A stretch of DNA of 64,000 nt from Blastococcus litoris (GTDB lineage: Bacteria > Actinomycetota > Actinomycetes > Mycobacteriales > Geodermatophilaceae). Within the stretch, counting starts at the first letter, position 1. Every line of letters starts with the position of its first letter. The DNA is taken from the NCBI RefSeq assembly GCF_003075095.1, contig NZ_QCZF01000010.1, positions 62,001-126,000 of the forward strand, given 5' to 3'. The translations under genes were made by a program, and so were the position numbers. The notes under the pieces were generated by a model, which had not been told where the DNA came from, did not search any database, and saw only the letters and a list, made by a program, of their open reading frames with translations. Of this stretch, positions 28,301 through 35,202 are shown piece after piece.

Positions 28301-28457
28301 GATCGTCTGGTTCGTCGAGGCGGCGGTCGGCGCGCCACCTGATCGCGCGCGGCGGCTCGTCGGCCGGCTCGGCGGGGAGGTCCGACGGACCGGCGTCGTC
28401 CTGCCACCGTGGGAGCTCCGGCAGCTGGGCGACCTGGCCGACGACCTCCCCGCCTGA
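25353..28457 (+). CDS. SARP/AfsR-type transcriptional regulator with STAND ATPase and TPR region
   Basis: The 1034-residue regulator has an OmpR-like winged helix (about 5-95: RLLGPLEVLAGG; NRRRALFAMLALRAN), then a bacterial transcriptional activation domain (about 98-245). A STAND/NB-ARC ATPase follows with P-loop GPGGAGKTR (298-306) and Walker B PFLLVLDNVEHL. The C-terminal 400 residues are helical TPR-like repeats. AfsR-like proteins integrate signals for secondary metabolism. GTG 25353 follows GAAGGA; the frame upstream is non-homologous. No biosynthetic cluster is visible here, so its targets are unclear. Confidence 0.93.
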   Translation: MAAQEQVLVRLLGPLEVLAGGTPVGPAGNRRRALFAMLALRANDVVSVADLVDGLWGSAPPASAVGVVQTYVSTWRKAVGSGRLESVGHGYRLRLRTDECDLLSFQDLVDDGRRASAAGSVAIGRPLLERALALWRGPPLPELSGEPFYADGVRPVRERRWQALEDWAGMSLESGPEVDLAAVVTALDEARAEEPWRERLTELLMWALVRQGRQHAALELYADTQRALADELGADPGAGLRDMHGRVLRHDPSLVGVVTAPARGAGPSIRLDSFVGREQDLAVVLELLAAHRLVSLTGPGGAGKTRLAEVVAAAWVARSGEPSAVVELASVEDPALVTGTIAARLGHPSAETVGALVALLATGPFLLVLDNVEHLPATDALVAALLQGTTGLRILLTTRQPLRIPGEQQYAVQPLLVPPPAARDVTAAGGSAAVRLLVDRARAGDPEFEVTEANAGVLGDIVRRLDGLPLAVEIVAPWLKALTPDGVLRQLEQPLDIPGRTNDGDQRHRTLRDAIEWSYRRLDADARRLLTRMSVFRGGASLAALEAVCGDRPGPPVVPLLVELVDRSLVQPAPPAGGIPRFRLLETIRSYAAGRLAEDPAELRRTEERAADWFADWAVGLAAHSEGPDTGRWLAQAIADADNLRAAIDHWERAGRATDHLQLVVDTMVLYFEAGQEREGERRLELALAAAPVEAPARAIGLAYLAWFSATHDRRRAAERAAEAVTIARAADDAPVLAFALQTLADTLDDFAAATAAGVEAGEVAERVGRGPVRYGPTAGDAVACGAAHTLAGLWAHRSLPTALAHQERALTLAELEGDRRITAVNAARLGLLHLLGGDDAAAARPIARAVSLMTDPLSARWEDIVAFAEAQLARHEGRVGEAEQRLTSLVDSALPSGRMLHVQLGSCSLTDLLVDQGRPADADAALRRAEAVVASGDDARARARLQVRRARLLRLDGRRTAAEALLVAAQAGLEEDELTSERIVWFVEAAVGAPPDRARRLVGRLGGEVRRTGVVLPPWELRQLGDLADDLPA

Positions 28458-28463
28458 ACCCCG

Positions 28464-28946
28464 TCAGCAGCAGGACACGGCGAGCCGCGCGTCGGTGTCG
28501 GACCCCTCGGGCCGGCAGCAGGTGCCGTCTCCGCCGACCTCGGACAGCTCGGAGGAGGTCGTGCCCTCGAGGTCGGGCCGGGCGTCGCCGGTGACGGTGT
28601 AGACCTCCCACGGCTCCCCGCCGGGGCCGGTCACCCAGACCTTGTCCTGGACGGCGTAGCAACAGGTGGTGTTGTCCTCGATCCGCGTCGCCAGCCCGGC
28701 CTCGGCCAGCCGGGCGGTCGCCGCGGTGACCTCGTCGGTGGAGGGGACCTCCACGCCGAGGTGGTCCATGCGCGTCGCCTCGCCCGGCTCCCCCTCGAGG
28801 AGGACGAGCTTGAGCGGCGGCTCGGTGACGGCGAAGTTGGCGTACCCGGGGCGGCGCTTGGCCGGCGCGATGTCGAACAGCCGCGAGTAGAAGTCGACGG
28901 CCGCCTCGAGGTCGGCGACGCGCAGGGCCAGCTGGACGCGGGACAT
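28464..28946 (-). CDS. cadI: CadI/ArsI-family VOC metalloprotein
   Basis: The 160-residue vicinal-oxygen-chelate protein begins MSRVQLALRV and continues FYSRLF, PGYANFAV and PPLKLVLLEGE. This is near-identical in style to mycobacterial CadI. The vicinal Cys95-Cys96 pair (NTTCCYA), His62 (DHLGVEV) and Glu114 (GEPWEVYTV) match the arsenical-binding and iron ligands of ArsI C-As lyases; residue 5 is Gln where ArsI has His. The tail has extra Cys pairs (143-144, 159-160). It may bind Cd(II) or As(III), or cleave methylarsenite. It is divergent from arsR over a perfect operator, with a GGAAGGAG ribosome site. Confidence 0.9.
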   Translation of the reverse strand: MSRVQLALRVADLEAAVDFYSRLFDIAPAKRRPGYANFAVTEPPLKLVLLEGEPGEATRMDHLGVEVPSTDEVTAATARLAEAGLATRIEDNTTCCYAVQDKVWVTGPGGEPWEVYTVTGDARPDLEGTTSSELSEVGGDGTCCRPEGSDTDARLAVSCC

Positions 28947-28964
28947 GGTGGGCTCCTTCCGGTG

Positions 28965-28990
28965 CAGACATCGACGGGCGTCGATGTCTG
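28965..28990. promoter_or_regulatory. Perfect 26-bp palindrome, likely ArsR operator
   Basis: Arms CAGACATCGACG (28965-28976) and CGTCGATGTCTG (28979-28990) are exactly complementary around GG. It lies 18 bp before the cadI start and upstream of arsR. ArsR/SmtB repressors bind dyads of this form. A second, degenerate copy follows at 29007. Confidence 0.75.
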
Positions 28991-29006
28991 GTCGCCGAAT
29001 GAACAC

Positions 29007-29030
29007 CAGACATCGACGGTTGTCAATACG
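29007..29030. promoter_or_regulatory. Second, degenerate ArsR operator copy
   Basis: The left arm CAGACATCGACG is repeated exactly. The right arm is degenerate (TGTCAATACG), keeping the core ATCGAC-N4-GTCAAT. It overlaps the arsR -35 element, so binding here would block arsR-acr3-arsC transcription. Confidence 0.6.
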
Positions 29031-29047
29031 ATGGTTGTCGTTATGAT
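29020..29047 (+). promoter_or_regulatory. arsR operon promoter
   Basis: TTGTCA (29020-29025) and TATGAT (29042-29047) are separated by 16 bp, close to the sigma-70 consensus and rare in this GC-rich sequence. The start of transcription would fall near 29054-29056. Confidence 0.65.
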
Positions 29048-29079
29048 GTGACTCGATGTCCGCGAGCGAGGAGACCCCG

Positions 29080-29424
29080 ATGAGCGACCCCGGCCTGGCG
29101 TGCTGCACGCCGCTCACCGGCACGCCGATGTCCGTGGAGCAGGCCGAGCAGGTCGCGCCGTTGCTCAAGGCGCTGGCCGATCCCGTCCGCCTGCGCCTGG
29201 TCAGCCTGATCGCCGCGAGCGCCGGCGGGGAGGCGTGCGTCTGCGACCTCAACGTCGCGTTCGACCTCACCCAGGCGACCATCAGCCACCACCTCAAGGT
29301 CCTGCACTCCGCCGGTCTGCTCGACCGCGAGAAGCGCGGCGTGTGGGTCTACTACGCGGTGCGGCCGGAAGCGCTCGCCGCGGTCGCCAACCTGTTCGAC
29401 ACCGCGGCCCTGACCCCCGCATGA
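29080..29424 (+). CDS. arsR: ArsR/SmtB-family metalloregulator
   Basis: The winged-helix repressor has the recognition region LTQATISHHLKVLHSAGL and the metal-site block EACVCDL in the alpha3 region (ELCVCDL-like), where cysteines bind As(III). An additional N-terminal Cys pair (GLACC) may contribute. ATG 29080 has GAGGAG 6 nt upstream. ATG 29056 would add MSASEETP and lies 9 nt from the -10, so a leaderless longer form is possible. It is the first gene of arsR-acr3-arsC, with ATGA overlaps. Confidence 0.95.
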   Translation: MSDPGLACCTPLTGTPMSVEQAEQVAPLLKALADPVRLRLVSLIAASAGGEACVCDLNVAFDLTQATISHHLKVLHSAGLLDREKRGVWVYYAVRPEALAAVANLFDTAALTPA

Positions 29425-30521
29425 GCGACGCCGTCCGCGAGACCTCGCGCGCCGACGTCCCGGCGGACGCCCCGGTCCTGCGGAAGCTGTCGACCCTCGA
29501 CAGGTTCCTGCCGGTGTGGATCGTCGCCGCCATGGCCCTCGGCCTGGCACTCGGCGCCTGGGTCCCCGGCCTGGACGACGCCCTGAGCGCCGTCGAGGTG
29601 GGGGACGTCAGCCTGCCCATCGCGGTCGGCCTGCTGCTGATGATGTACCCGGTGCTGGCCAAGGTCCGGTACTCCGAGCTCGACCGGGTCACCGGCGACC
29701 GCCGGCTCCTCGGCGCGAGTCTGGTGCTCAACTGGGTGCTCGGCCCGGCCCTGATGTTCGCCCTGGCCTGGCTGCTCCTGCCCGACCTGCCCGAGTACCG
29801 GACCGGCCTGATCGTCGTGGGCCTGGCCCGGTGCATCGCCATGGTGCTGATCTGGAACGACCTCTCCTGCGGGGACCGGGAGGCCGCCGCGGTGCTCGTC
29901 GCGATCAACTCGGTGTTCCAGATCGTGGCCTTCGCGGCCCTGGGCTGGTTCTACCTCCAGCTGCTCCCGGCGTGGCTCGGCCTGTCGACCACGTCCGCCG
30001 AGTTCAGCGTCTGGGCGATCGTGCTCTCGGTGCTCGTCTTCCTCGGCGTGCCGCTGGTGGCCGGGTACCTCACCCGCACGCTGGGCGAGCGGCGCAAGGG
30101 GCGGGTCTGGTACGAGGGGACGTTCCTCCCCCGCATCGGTCCCGTCGCGCTGTACGGGCTGCTGTTCACCATCGTCATGCTGTTTGCCCTGCAGGGCGAC
30201 GCCATCACCTCCCAGCCCTGGGACGTCGCCCGCATCGCCCTGCCGCTGCTCGCGTACTTCGTCCTGATGTTCGGCGGCTCGTTCGCCCTCGGCATGCGCC
30301 TGCGCCTCGGCTACGCGAAGACGGCGACGCTCGCGTTCACCGCGGCCGGCAACAACTTCGAGCTGGCCATCGCCGTCGCCATCGGCACGTTCGGCGTCAC
30401 GAGCGGGCAGGCGCTCGCCGGGGTCGTGGGCCCGCTGATCGAGGTGCCCGTCCTGGTGGCGCTGGTCTACGTCGCGCTCGCCGCGCGGCGCCGCTTCTTC
30501 CCGCAGGAGGTCCCGGCATGA
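29421..30521 (+). CDS. acr3: ACR3-family arsenite efflux permease
   Basis: The 366-residue protein has ten predicted membrane helices. The conserved ACR3 block GLARCIAMVLIWNDL contains the essential cysteine (Cys138 here), and the second conserved block GNNFELAIAVAIGTFG contains the essential Glu. It exports As(OH)3 using the proton motive force. Its ATG overlaps the arsR stop and its stop overlaps the arsC start. Confidence 0.97.
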   Translation: MSDAVRETSRADVPADAPVLRKLSTLDRFLPVWIVAAMALGLALGAWVPGLDDALSAVEVGDVSLPIAVGLLLMMYPVLAKVRYSELDRVTGDRRLLGASLVLNWVLGPALMFALAWLLLPDLPEYRTGLIVVGLARCIAMVLIWNDLSCGDREAAAVLVAINSVFQIVAFAALGWFYLQLLPAWLGLSTTSAEFSVWAIVLSVLVFLGVPLVAGYLTRTLGERRKGRVWYEGTFLPRIGPVALYGLLFTIVMLFALQGDAITSQPWDVARIALPLLAYFVLMFGGSFALGMRLRLGYAKTATLAFTAAGNNFELAIAVAIGTFGVTSGQALAGVVGPLIEVPVLVALVYVALAARRRFFPQEVPA

Positions 30522-30919
30522 CGCCGTCCGTGCTGTTCGTCTGCGTCCACAACGCCGGCCGCTCCCAGATGGCGGCCGGGTGGCTGCGCCACCTGGCAGG
30601 GGACGGCGTCGAGGTGCGGTCGGCGGGATCGCTGCCCGGCGACCGGGTCAACCCGGCCGCCGTCGAGGCGATGGCCGAGGTCGGCATCGACATCTCCGCC
30701 CAGCGCCCGAAGGTGCTGACGACCGACGCGGTCGAGGCGTCGGACGTCGTCATCACCATGGGGTGCGGTGACGCCTGCCCGGTCTTCCCCGGCAAGCGCT
30801 ACCTCGACTGGCAGCTCGAGGACCCCGCCGGCAAGGGCGTCGAGTCCGTCCGCCCGATCCGCGACGAGATCGAGCGCCGCGTCCGCGCACTGCTCGAGGA
30901 GCTCGCCGTCAGCCGGTGA
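30518..30919 (+). CDS. arsC: Arsenate reductase, low-molecular-weight phosphatase fold
   Basis: The 133-residue enzyme has the P-loop CVHNAGRS (Cys9 to Arg15, CX5R) and a second block MGCGDACPVFPGKRYLDW with Cys83 and Cys87. It reduces arsenate to arsenite for export by ACR3. The paired cysteines suggest a thioredoxin- or mycoredoxin-linked mechanism; which reductant is used cannot be read from the sequence. Its end overlaps the convergent DUF4334 gene by 11 bp. Confidence 0.94.
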   Translation: MTPSVLFVCVHNAGRSQMAAGWLRHLAGDGVEVRSAGSLPGDRVNPAAVEAMAEVGIDISAQRPKVLTTDAVEASDVVITMGCGDACPVFPGKRYLDWQLEDPAGKGVESVRPIRDEIERRVRALLEELAVSR

Positions 30920-31481
30920 CCGGCTCGCGCTCCAGCAGGAAGAAGAACGGCGCCGGCAGGCCCCGCATGTCCATGGCCCCGAGGATCGTGTCCGGTCCGA
31001 TCCGCCGGAAGACGTCGATGATCGGCAGCGCGTCGTAGACCATCGCGGCGGTGTCGACGCCGCGGTGCTCGATCGTCCGCAGCCGCGCCGTGGGCCGGTT
31101 CGTGTGGAGCAGCGGGCGCAGCCGGCCGAACGCCGTCCGGACCGGCCAGAGCCGGGCCAGCCCGGAGTGGTCCCGCAGCAGCGACAGCGGGATCCAGGCC
31201 GGGTCGACCGGTCTCGGCCCTCCGCGCCCGGCGAACAGCAGCGGGTGCACCGACTCGGCCCCGTTGAACTCCTTGCCGTACCAGCCGTAGGCCTCCAGCA
31301 GCCCGTCCAGCTTCGACCCGGTGGGCAGGCCGCTCCCCCGCCAGCGGCCGAGCATGTCGGCGACCGGCACGGTGGGGAGACCGTCGAAGAAGGCCAGCGC
31401 CTCCTCCGGCGCGACGCCGGTGCGGTGCTCGGCCAGCCAGGAGGCGGCGGCCTCGTCGCTGAGCTGCGGGATCGTCGTCAC
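30909..31481 (-). CDS. GXWXG/DUF4334 family protein
   Basis: The 190-residue protein has the N-terminal GXWXG motif (MLGRWRGSGLPTG) and a C-terminal DUF4334 block (EHRGVDTAAMVYDALPIIDVF). Family members are small stand-alone proteins of unknown function. The GTG start at 31481 overlaps the stop of the DUF4177 gene (GTGA), so the two are probably co-translated. Confidence 0.85.
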   Translation of the reverse strand: MTTIPQLSDEAAASWLAEHRTGVAPEEALAFFDGLPTVPVADMLGRWRGSGLPTGSKLDGLLEAYGWYGKEFNGAESVHPLLFAGRGGPRPVDPAWIPLSLLRDHSGLARLWPVRTAFGRLRPLLHTNRPTARLRTIEHRGVDTAAMVYDALPIIDVFRRIGPDTILGAMDMRGLPAPFFFLLEREPVTG

Positions 31482-31687
31482 GCGACGGGCCGCTCGAAGG
31501 TCACCAGCACGCCCTCGACGCCGCCGGGCCCGATCCGGCCCTTCACCTCGACCGCGGTGATCGCCTTGAGCTGCCAGCCGTCCCGCGCGCGGTCGTTGAG
31601 CACCTTCTCCAGCTTGTCGCCGGACATCTTGCCGCCGAGCATCCCCTCGCGGATCTCCTCGACCTTGTACTCGTACCGGGCCGCCAT
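31478..31687 (-). CDS. DUF4177-like small protein
   Basis: The 69-residue protein MAARYEYKVEEIREGMLGG (start only) resembles DUF4177, with the block NDRARDGWQLKAITAVEVKG, often seen as a small dimeric alpha/beta fold. ATG 31687 follows GGAG by 5 nt; a GTG one codon earlier is an alternative. It is coupled to the DUF4334 gene. Confidence 0.8.
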   Translation of the reverse strand: MAARYEYKVEEIREGMLGGKMSGDKLEKVLNDRARDGWQLKAITAVEVKGRIGPGGVEGVLVTFERPVA

Positions 31688-31765
31688 CACTGCTCCGTCC
31701 GTCGCCGTCGTCGGTCGTCGCAGGTCACCCTGCCAACCCCGCGGGTTCCCGTCGACCCCGCCGGC

Positions 31766-32635
31766 TCAGCCGAGCACGGGGAGGGTGCGCTTGGCGGCCA
31801 ACCGGTCCATGCCGGCTTGGATGTCGGCCGCCACCCGGTCGTAGATCTTCTGCACGTAGGCCGCGTCCTCGGCGCGCTCGGGATCGGTGTCGACCTCGAT
31901 CGGCTCCAGGATCTCGGTGCGGATCTTGGCCGGCAGCGGCACGTGCGCCGGCAGGATCTCGACCGCCAGGGGGAACGGGATCCCGGCGATGATCGGCAGC
32001 TTCGACCCGCGCAGCGTCTTCTTCAGCCCCAGCACCTTGTCCAGCGCGTTCGCCAGCCACTCGCCCTCGTTGAGGACGAAGACGGTGTCGTGCCCGCCGA
32101 CGGTGGCCACCGGCAGGATCGGGACGCCGGACCTGATGGCCTGCTTCACGAACCCCGTGCGGCCGCCGAGCGTCGCCACGTCGCGCTTGCGCCAGCTGCG
32201 CATCGAGTCCACCTCACCGCCCGGCCAGACGACGACGTCCTCCCCCTGGGCCAGCGCCGCGCCGACGCTCTTCCGGTTGGCGGCGATGACCCCGACGGCG
32301 CGGAAGTAGTCGCCGAGCCCGGGCGCGGCCATCAGCACGTCGTGCGCGGTGCCGTGCAGCACCCGCTGCCCGTCGAAGTGCTTCTGCCACGCGTTGACCA
32401 GCGACCAGGCGTCCATGGTCAGCGCCCCGCCGGAGTGCACACCGATCACCAGGGAGGTCTCGTCGGGCACCCGCTCCCAGCCGTCCACCTCGACCCGGAA
32501 GTAGTACTTCTCCAGCAGGTCCACGAAGGGCTGCTGGAGCTTCATCAGCGTCTCGTTGGGCGGGTGCGGCTCCATCGCCGCCCCGACCCGCCAGCTGATG
32601 AGTCGCTGCAGGATGTTCTGGTCGTCCTCGGCCAC
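31766..32635 (-). CDS. Phospholipid/glycerolipid acyltransferase-like protein
   Basis: The 289-residue protein belongs to the PlsC/DGAT2-like acyltransferase superfamily. In place of HX4D it has VHSGGALTMD, and downstream VVVWPGGEVDSMRSW replaces the EGTR block. That pattern resembles TMEM68/DGAT2-like enzymes. It would esterify a fatty acyl chain to a lipid or alcohol; the substrate is unknown. The GTG start at 32635 follows GAGGGAG. Confidence 0.85.
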   Translation of the reverse strand: MAEDDQNILQRLISWRVGAAMEPHPPNETLMKLQQPFVDLLEKYYFRVEVDGWERVPDETSLVIGVHSGGALTMDAWSLVNAWQKHFDGQRVLHGTAHDVLMAAPGLGDYFRAVGVIAANRKSVGAALAQGEDVVVWPGGEVDSMRSWRKRDVATLGGRTGFVKQAIRSGVPILPVATVGGHDTVFVLNEGEWLANALDKVLGLKKTLRGSKLPIIAGIPFPLAVEILPAHVPLPAKIRTEILEPIEVDTDPERAEDAAYVQKIYDRVAADIQAGMDRLAAKRTLPVLG

Positions 32636-32713
32636 GGTGACTCCCTCGTCTCTGAAGGATCGAACGACCGACGGCGCCCTCGGTCACGGTGCGGTCCGCG
32701 ACAGGATGCCTGG

Positions 32714-33991
32714 TCAGCCTCCCGGCGGCACCTCGGGCGCAGCGGGCCGCGGGCCTTCCGGGCGCTCCTCCAGCCACCGCCGGATCTGCCGGAGGACGCG
32801 CGGGTGGTTGAGCAGGTCGAAGTGGTTGAGCCCGCCCAGGGCGTGCACGTGGTCGGCCGGGAAGGCGAGCCGGTCGTCGTCCCCGGTGTCGCCGCTCGCG
32901 CTGCGCGGCGGCACCAGCAGGTCACCGAGCAGGTCGGCGAGCGGGCCCGAGGGGTTGCGGCTCAGCGTCGCCAGGACGACGAAGTGCCGGGCGCCGTCGT
33001 GCAGCGGCACGTGGGTGTGCTCGGCCGGACCCGCGGCGTCGAGGTCCCGGCCGGTCCAGTCCGCCTCGACGAGCGTTCCGCGGCGCAGGTCCTTGATGCC
33101 GACGCTGCGCAGTGCCAGCAGCCGGGCCAGCGGCCGGGTCTCGGGCAGCCGCGCCAGCTGGGCGGTCAGCCGGTGGACGCCACGCTCGAGCGGCGCCCCG
33201 AGGTGCGGCGAGCCGAGGGTGATCGTGTCCCGGACCAACCGGGTCCAGTCCCGCGCCGCCGGCGTCCCGCCGCCGGCCTGGTGCAGGGCGCTGCGGGCGA
33301 CGAGCCCGCCCATCGAGTGGCCGATCAGGACGACGTCCTGCACCGGCGCCGGCCAGGCGCCGACCAGCGCTCCCAGCAGGTCGTCGAGGGCGTGGCCGTT
33401 GTCGGAGACGTGCAGGCCGGTGTTGTAGCGCAGGTACACGGGGGTCAGGCCGAGCTCGTCGCGCAGCCGGCCGCCGTAGGTGGTGCCGGGTTCGCCGCGG
33501 CGCTGCGCTCCGTAGCACCAGGAGGCCTCGGTCTCGGTGAGCCCGTGCAGGAAGACGGCCAGCCGACCCGTGGCGTCAGGGAACGCCTCCCGGAGCGCCG
33601 CCGGCTCCGGCGGCACCGCCCTCCCCTCGACCCGCACGGTCATGTCCAGGGCGAGCGCCGGTGCCTCGCGCCGGACGAGGTCACCGTGCGCACCGTTGAG
33701 GATGGCCAGCGCCACCCGGCCGGCCCGGTCGTCGTCGAGCCCGCGCCCGCTGGCGCCGAGCGCCGCCACCTCGCCCGCGACGCGAGCCCCGGCACCCAGG
33801 GCCAGGCGGACGCCCGAGTAGCTCAGCCCGGCGATCGCGTCGTGGACGACCTGCACCGGCCGGCCGGACGGGCCCACAGCGCGGAACGCGCGGTCGGCGA
33901 TGCCCTGGTGCAGCTCGTGGACGCGCGTCGTGCTGCCCCGCAGCGTGAGCCGCGCCAGTCCCGACACGTCCCTTGCCTCGTCCGCCCGCAC
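32714..33991 (-). CDS. PGAP1-like esterase/lipase
   Basis: The 425-residue alpha/beta hydrolase has an oxyanion block LAVFLHGLTETEASW, nucleophile elbow VVLIGHSMGGLVAR and late GGLNHFDLLNH, which supplies the catalytic His. It lacks a signal peptide, so it is probably cytosolic or membrane-associated. The GTG at 33991 is a weak start choice. It sits between an acyltransferase and an aldo/keto reductase without overlaps. Confidence 0.87.
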   Translation of the reverse strand: MRADEARDVSGLARLTLRGSTTRVHELHQGIADRAFRAVGPSGRPVQVVHDAIAGLSYSGVRLALGAGARVAGEVAALGASGRGLDDDRAGRVALAILNGAHGDLVRREAPALALDMTVRVEGRAVPPEPAALREAFPDATGRLAVFLHGLTETEASWCYGAQRRGEPGTTYGGRLRDELGLTPVYLRYNTGLHVSDNGHALDDLLGALVGAWPAPVQDVVLIGHSMGGLVARSALHQAGGGTPAARDWTRLVRDTITLGSPHLGAPLERGVHRLTAQLARLPETRPLARLLALRSVGIKDLRRGTLVEADWTGRDLDAAGPAEHTHVPLHDGARHFVVLATLSRNPSGPLADLLGDLLVPPRSASGDTGDDDRLAFPADHVHALGGLNHFDLLNHPRVLRQIRRWLEERPEGPRPAAPEVPPGG

Positions 33992-34020
33992 GGGTCCCCC
34001 GATCGCTCGACGGGCCGAGC

Positions 34021-34041
34021 CTCCCCGTCGGCGACGGGGAG
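34021..34041 (-). terminator. Hairpin downstream of the aldo/keto reductase gene
   Basis: CTCCCCGTC pairs perfectly with GACGGGGAG around GGC (9-bp stem, 3-nt loop). It lies 12 bp after the reductase stop. No T-tract follows. Confidence 0.55.
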
Positions 34042-34052
34042 CGCAACGCCGG

Positions 34053-35099
34053 TCAGGCGGTGCCTTGCTGCTGGGTGCGCGGCGCCTCCCAGAGGTCGAT
34101 GCCGCTGTCGACCGCGTGCTCGTCGATGGCCCACAGCTCTTCGTCGCTGAAGCTCAGGTGGTCCAGGGCGGCGACGTTCTGCTCCAGCTGGCCGACGCTG
34201 CTCGCCCCGATGAGCACCGTCGTCATCCGGGGGTCGCGCAGGGCCCAGGCCAGCGCCATCTGCGCCAGGCTCTGCCCGCGGCCCTTCGCGATGCCGTTCA
34301 GCGTGCGGATGCGGCCAAGCGCCTCCTCGGTGAGCAGGTCGGCCGACAGCGACTTGCCCTGCGCGGCGCGCGATCCCTCGGGGACCCCGTCGAGGTACTT
34401 GGTGGTGAGCATGCCCTGCGCCAGCGGGGAGAACGCGATGCAGCCCGCCCCCACCTGCTCCAGGGTGTCGAGCAGGCCCTCGGTCTCGATCCAGCGGTTG
34501 AGCATCGAGTACGACGGCTGGTGGATCAGCAGCGGAGTCCCGAGGTCGGCGAGGATCGCCGCCGCCTTCGCGGTGTCCTGCGGCGAGTAGGAGCTGATGC
34601 CCGCGTACAGCGCGCGCCCGGACCGGACCGCCGTGTCGAGGGCGCCCATCGTCTCCTCGAGCGGCGTCGTCGGGTCGGGGCGGTGGCTGTAGAAGATGTC
34701 CACGTAGTCCAGGCCCATGCGCTTCAGCGACTGGTCGAGGCTGGACAGCACGTACTTGCGACCGCCGCCGCCCTGCCCGTACGGGCCGGGCCACATGTCG
34801 TAGCCGGCCTTGGTGGAGATGACCAGCTCGTCGCGGTAGGGCGCGAAGTCGTCGGCCAGGTGGCGGCCGAAGTTGGTCTCCGCGGAGCCGTAGGGCGGCC
34901 CGTAGTTGTTGGCCAGGTCGAAGTGCGTGATGCCCAGGTCGAAGGCGCGGCGCAGGATCGCCCGCTGGCGGTCGAACGGCATGTCGTCGCCGAAGTTGTG
35001 CCAGAGCCCCAGGCTGATCGCGGGCAGGTCCAAGCCGCTGCGGCCGGTCCGCCGGTAGGTCATGGAGTCGTAGCGGTCCTCGGCTGCGCGGTAGCTCAT
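34053..35099 (-). CDS. Aldo/keto reductase, L-glyceraldehyde-3-phosphate reductase type
   Basis: The 348-residue NADPH-dependent reductase follows the YghZ/MgrA subgroup: SLGLWHNFGDD, THFDLANNYGPPYGSAE with the catalytic Asp and Tyr, ISTKAGYDMWPGPYG with the Lys, and LIHQPSYSMLNRWIE. It likely reduces toxic aldehydes such as L-glyceraldehyde-3-phosphate or methylglyoxal. The start at 35099 is set by similarity (MSYRAAEDRY...MTYRRTGRSGLDLP); an internal ATG twelve codons later is possible. Confidence 0.92.
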   Translation of the reverse strand: MSYRAAEDRYDSMTYRRTGRSGLDLPAISLGLWHNFGDDMPFDRQRAILRRAFDLGITHFDLANNYGPPYGSAETNFGRHLADDFAPYRDELVISTKAGYDMWPGPYGQGGGGRKYVLSSLDQSLKRMGLDYVDIFYSHRPDPTTPLEETMGALDTAVRSGRALYAGISSYSPQDTAKAAAILADLGTPLLIHQPSYSMLNRWIETEGLLDTLEQVGAGCIAFSPLAQGMLTTKYLDGVPEGSRAAQGKSLSADLLTEEALGRIRTLNGIAKGRGQSLAQMALAWALRDPRMTTVLIGASSVGQLEQNVAALDHLSFSDEELWAIDEHAVDSGIDLWEAPRTQQQGTA

Positions 35100-35202
35100 G
35101 CGCCCATGCTGCCCGGCCGCTCCGCGGAGCGATACCTGTGTCCAGCGGTAACCGGATCCGCGGCGGCTCGTTGACAGCGCACCCGCCGACGAAGGAGTCC
35201 GC

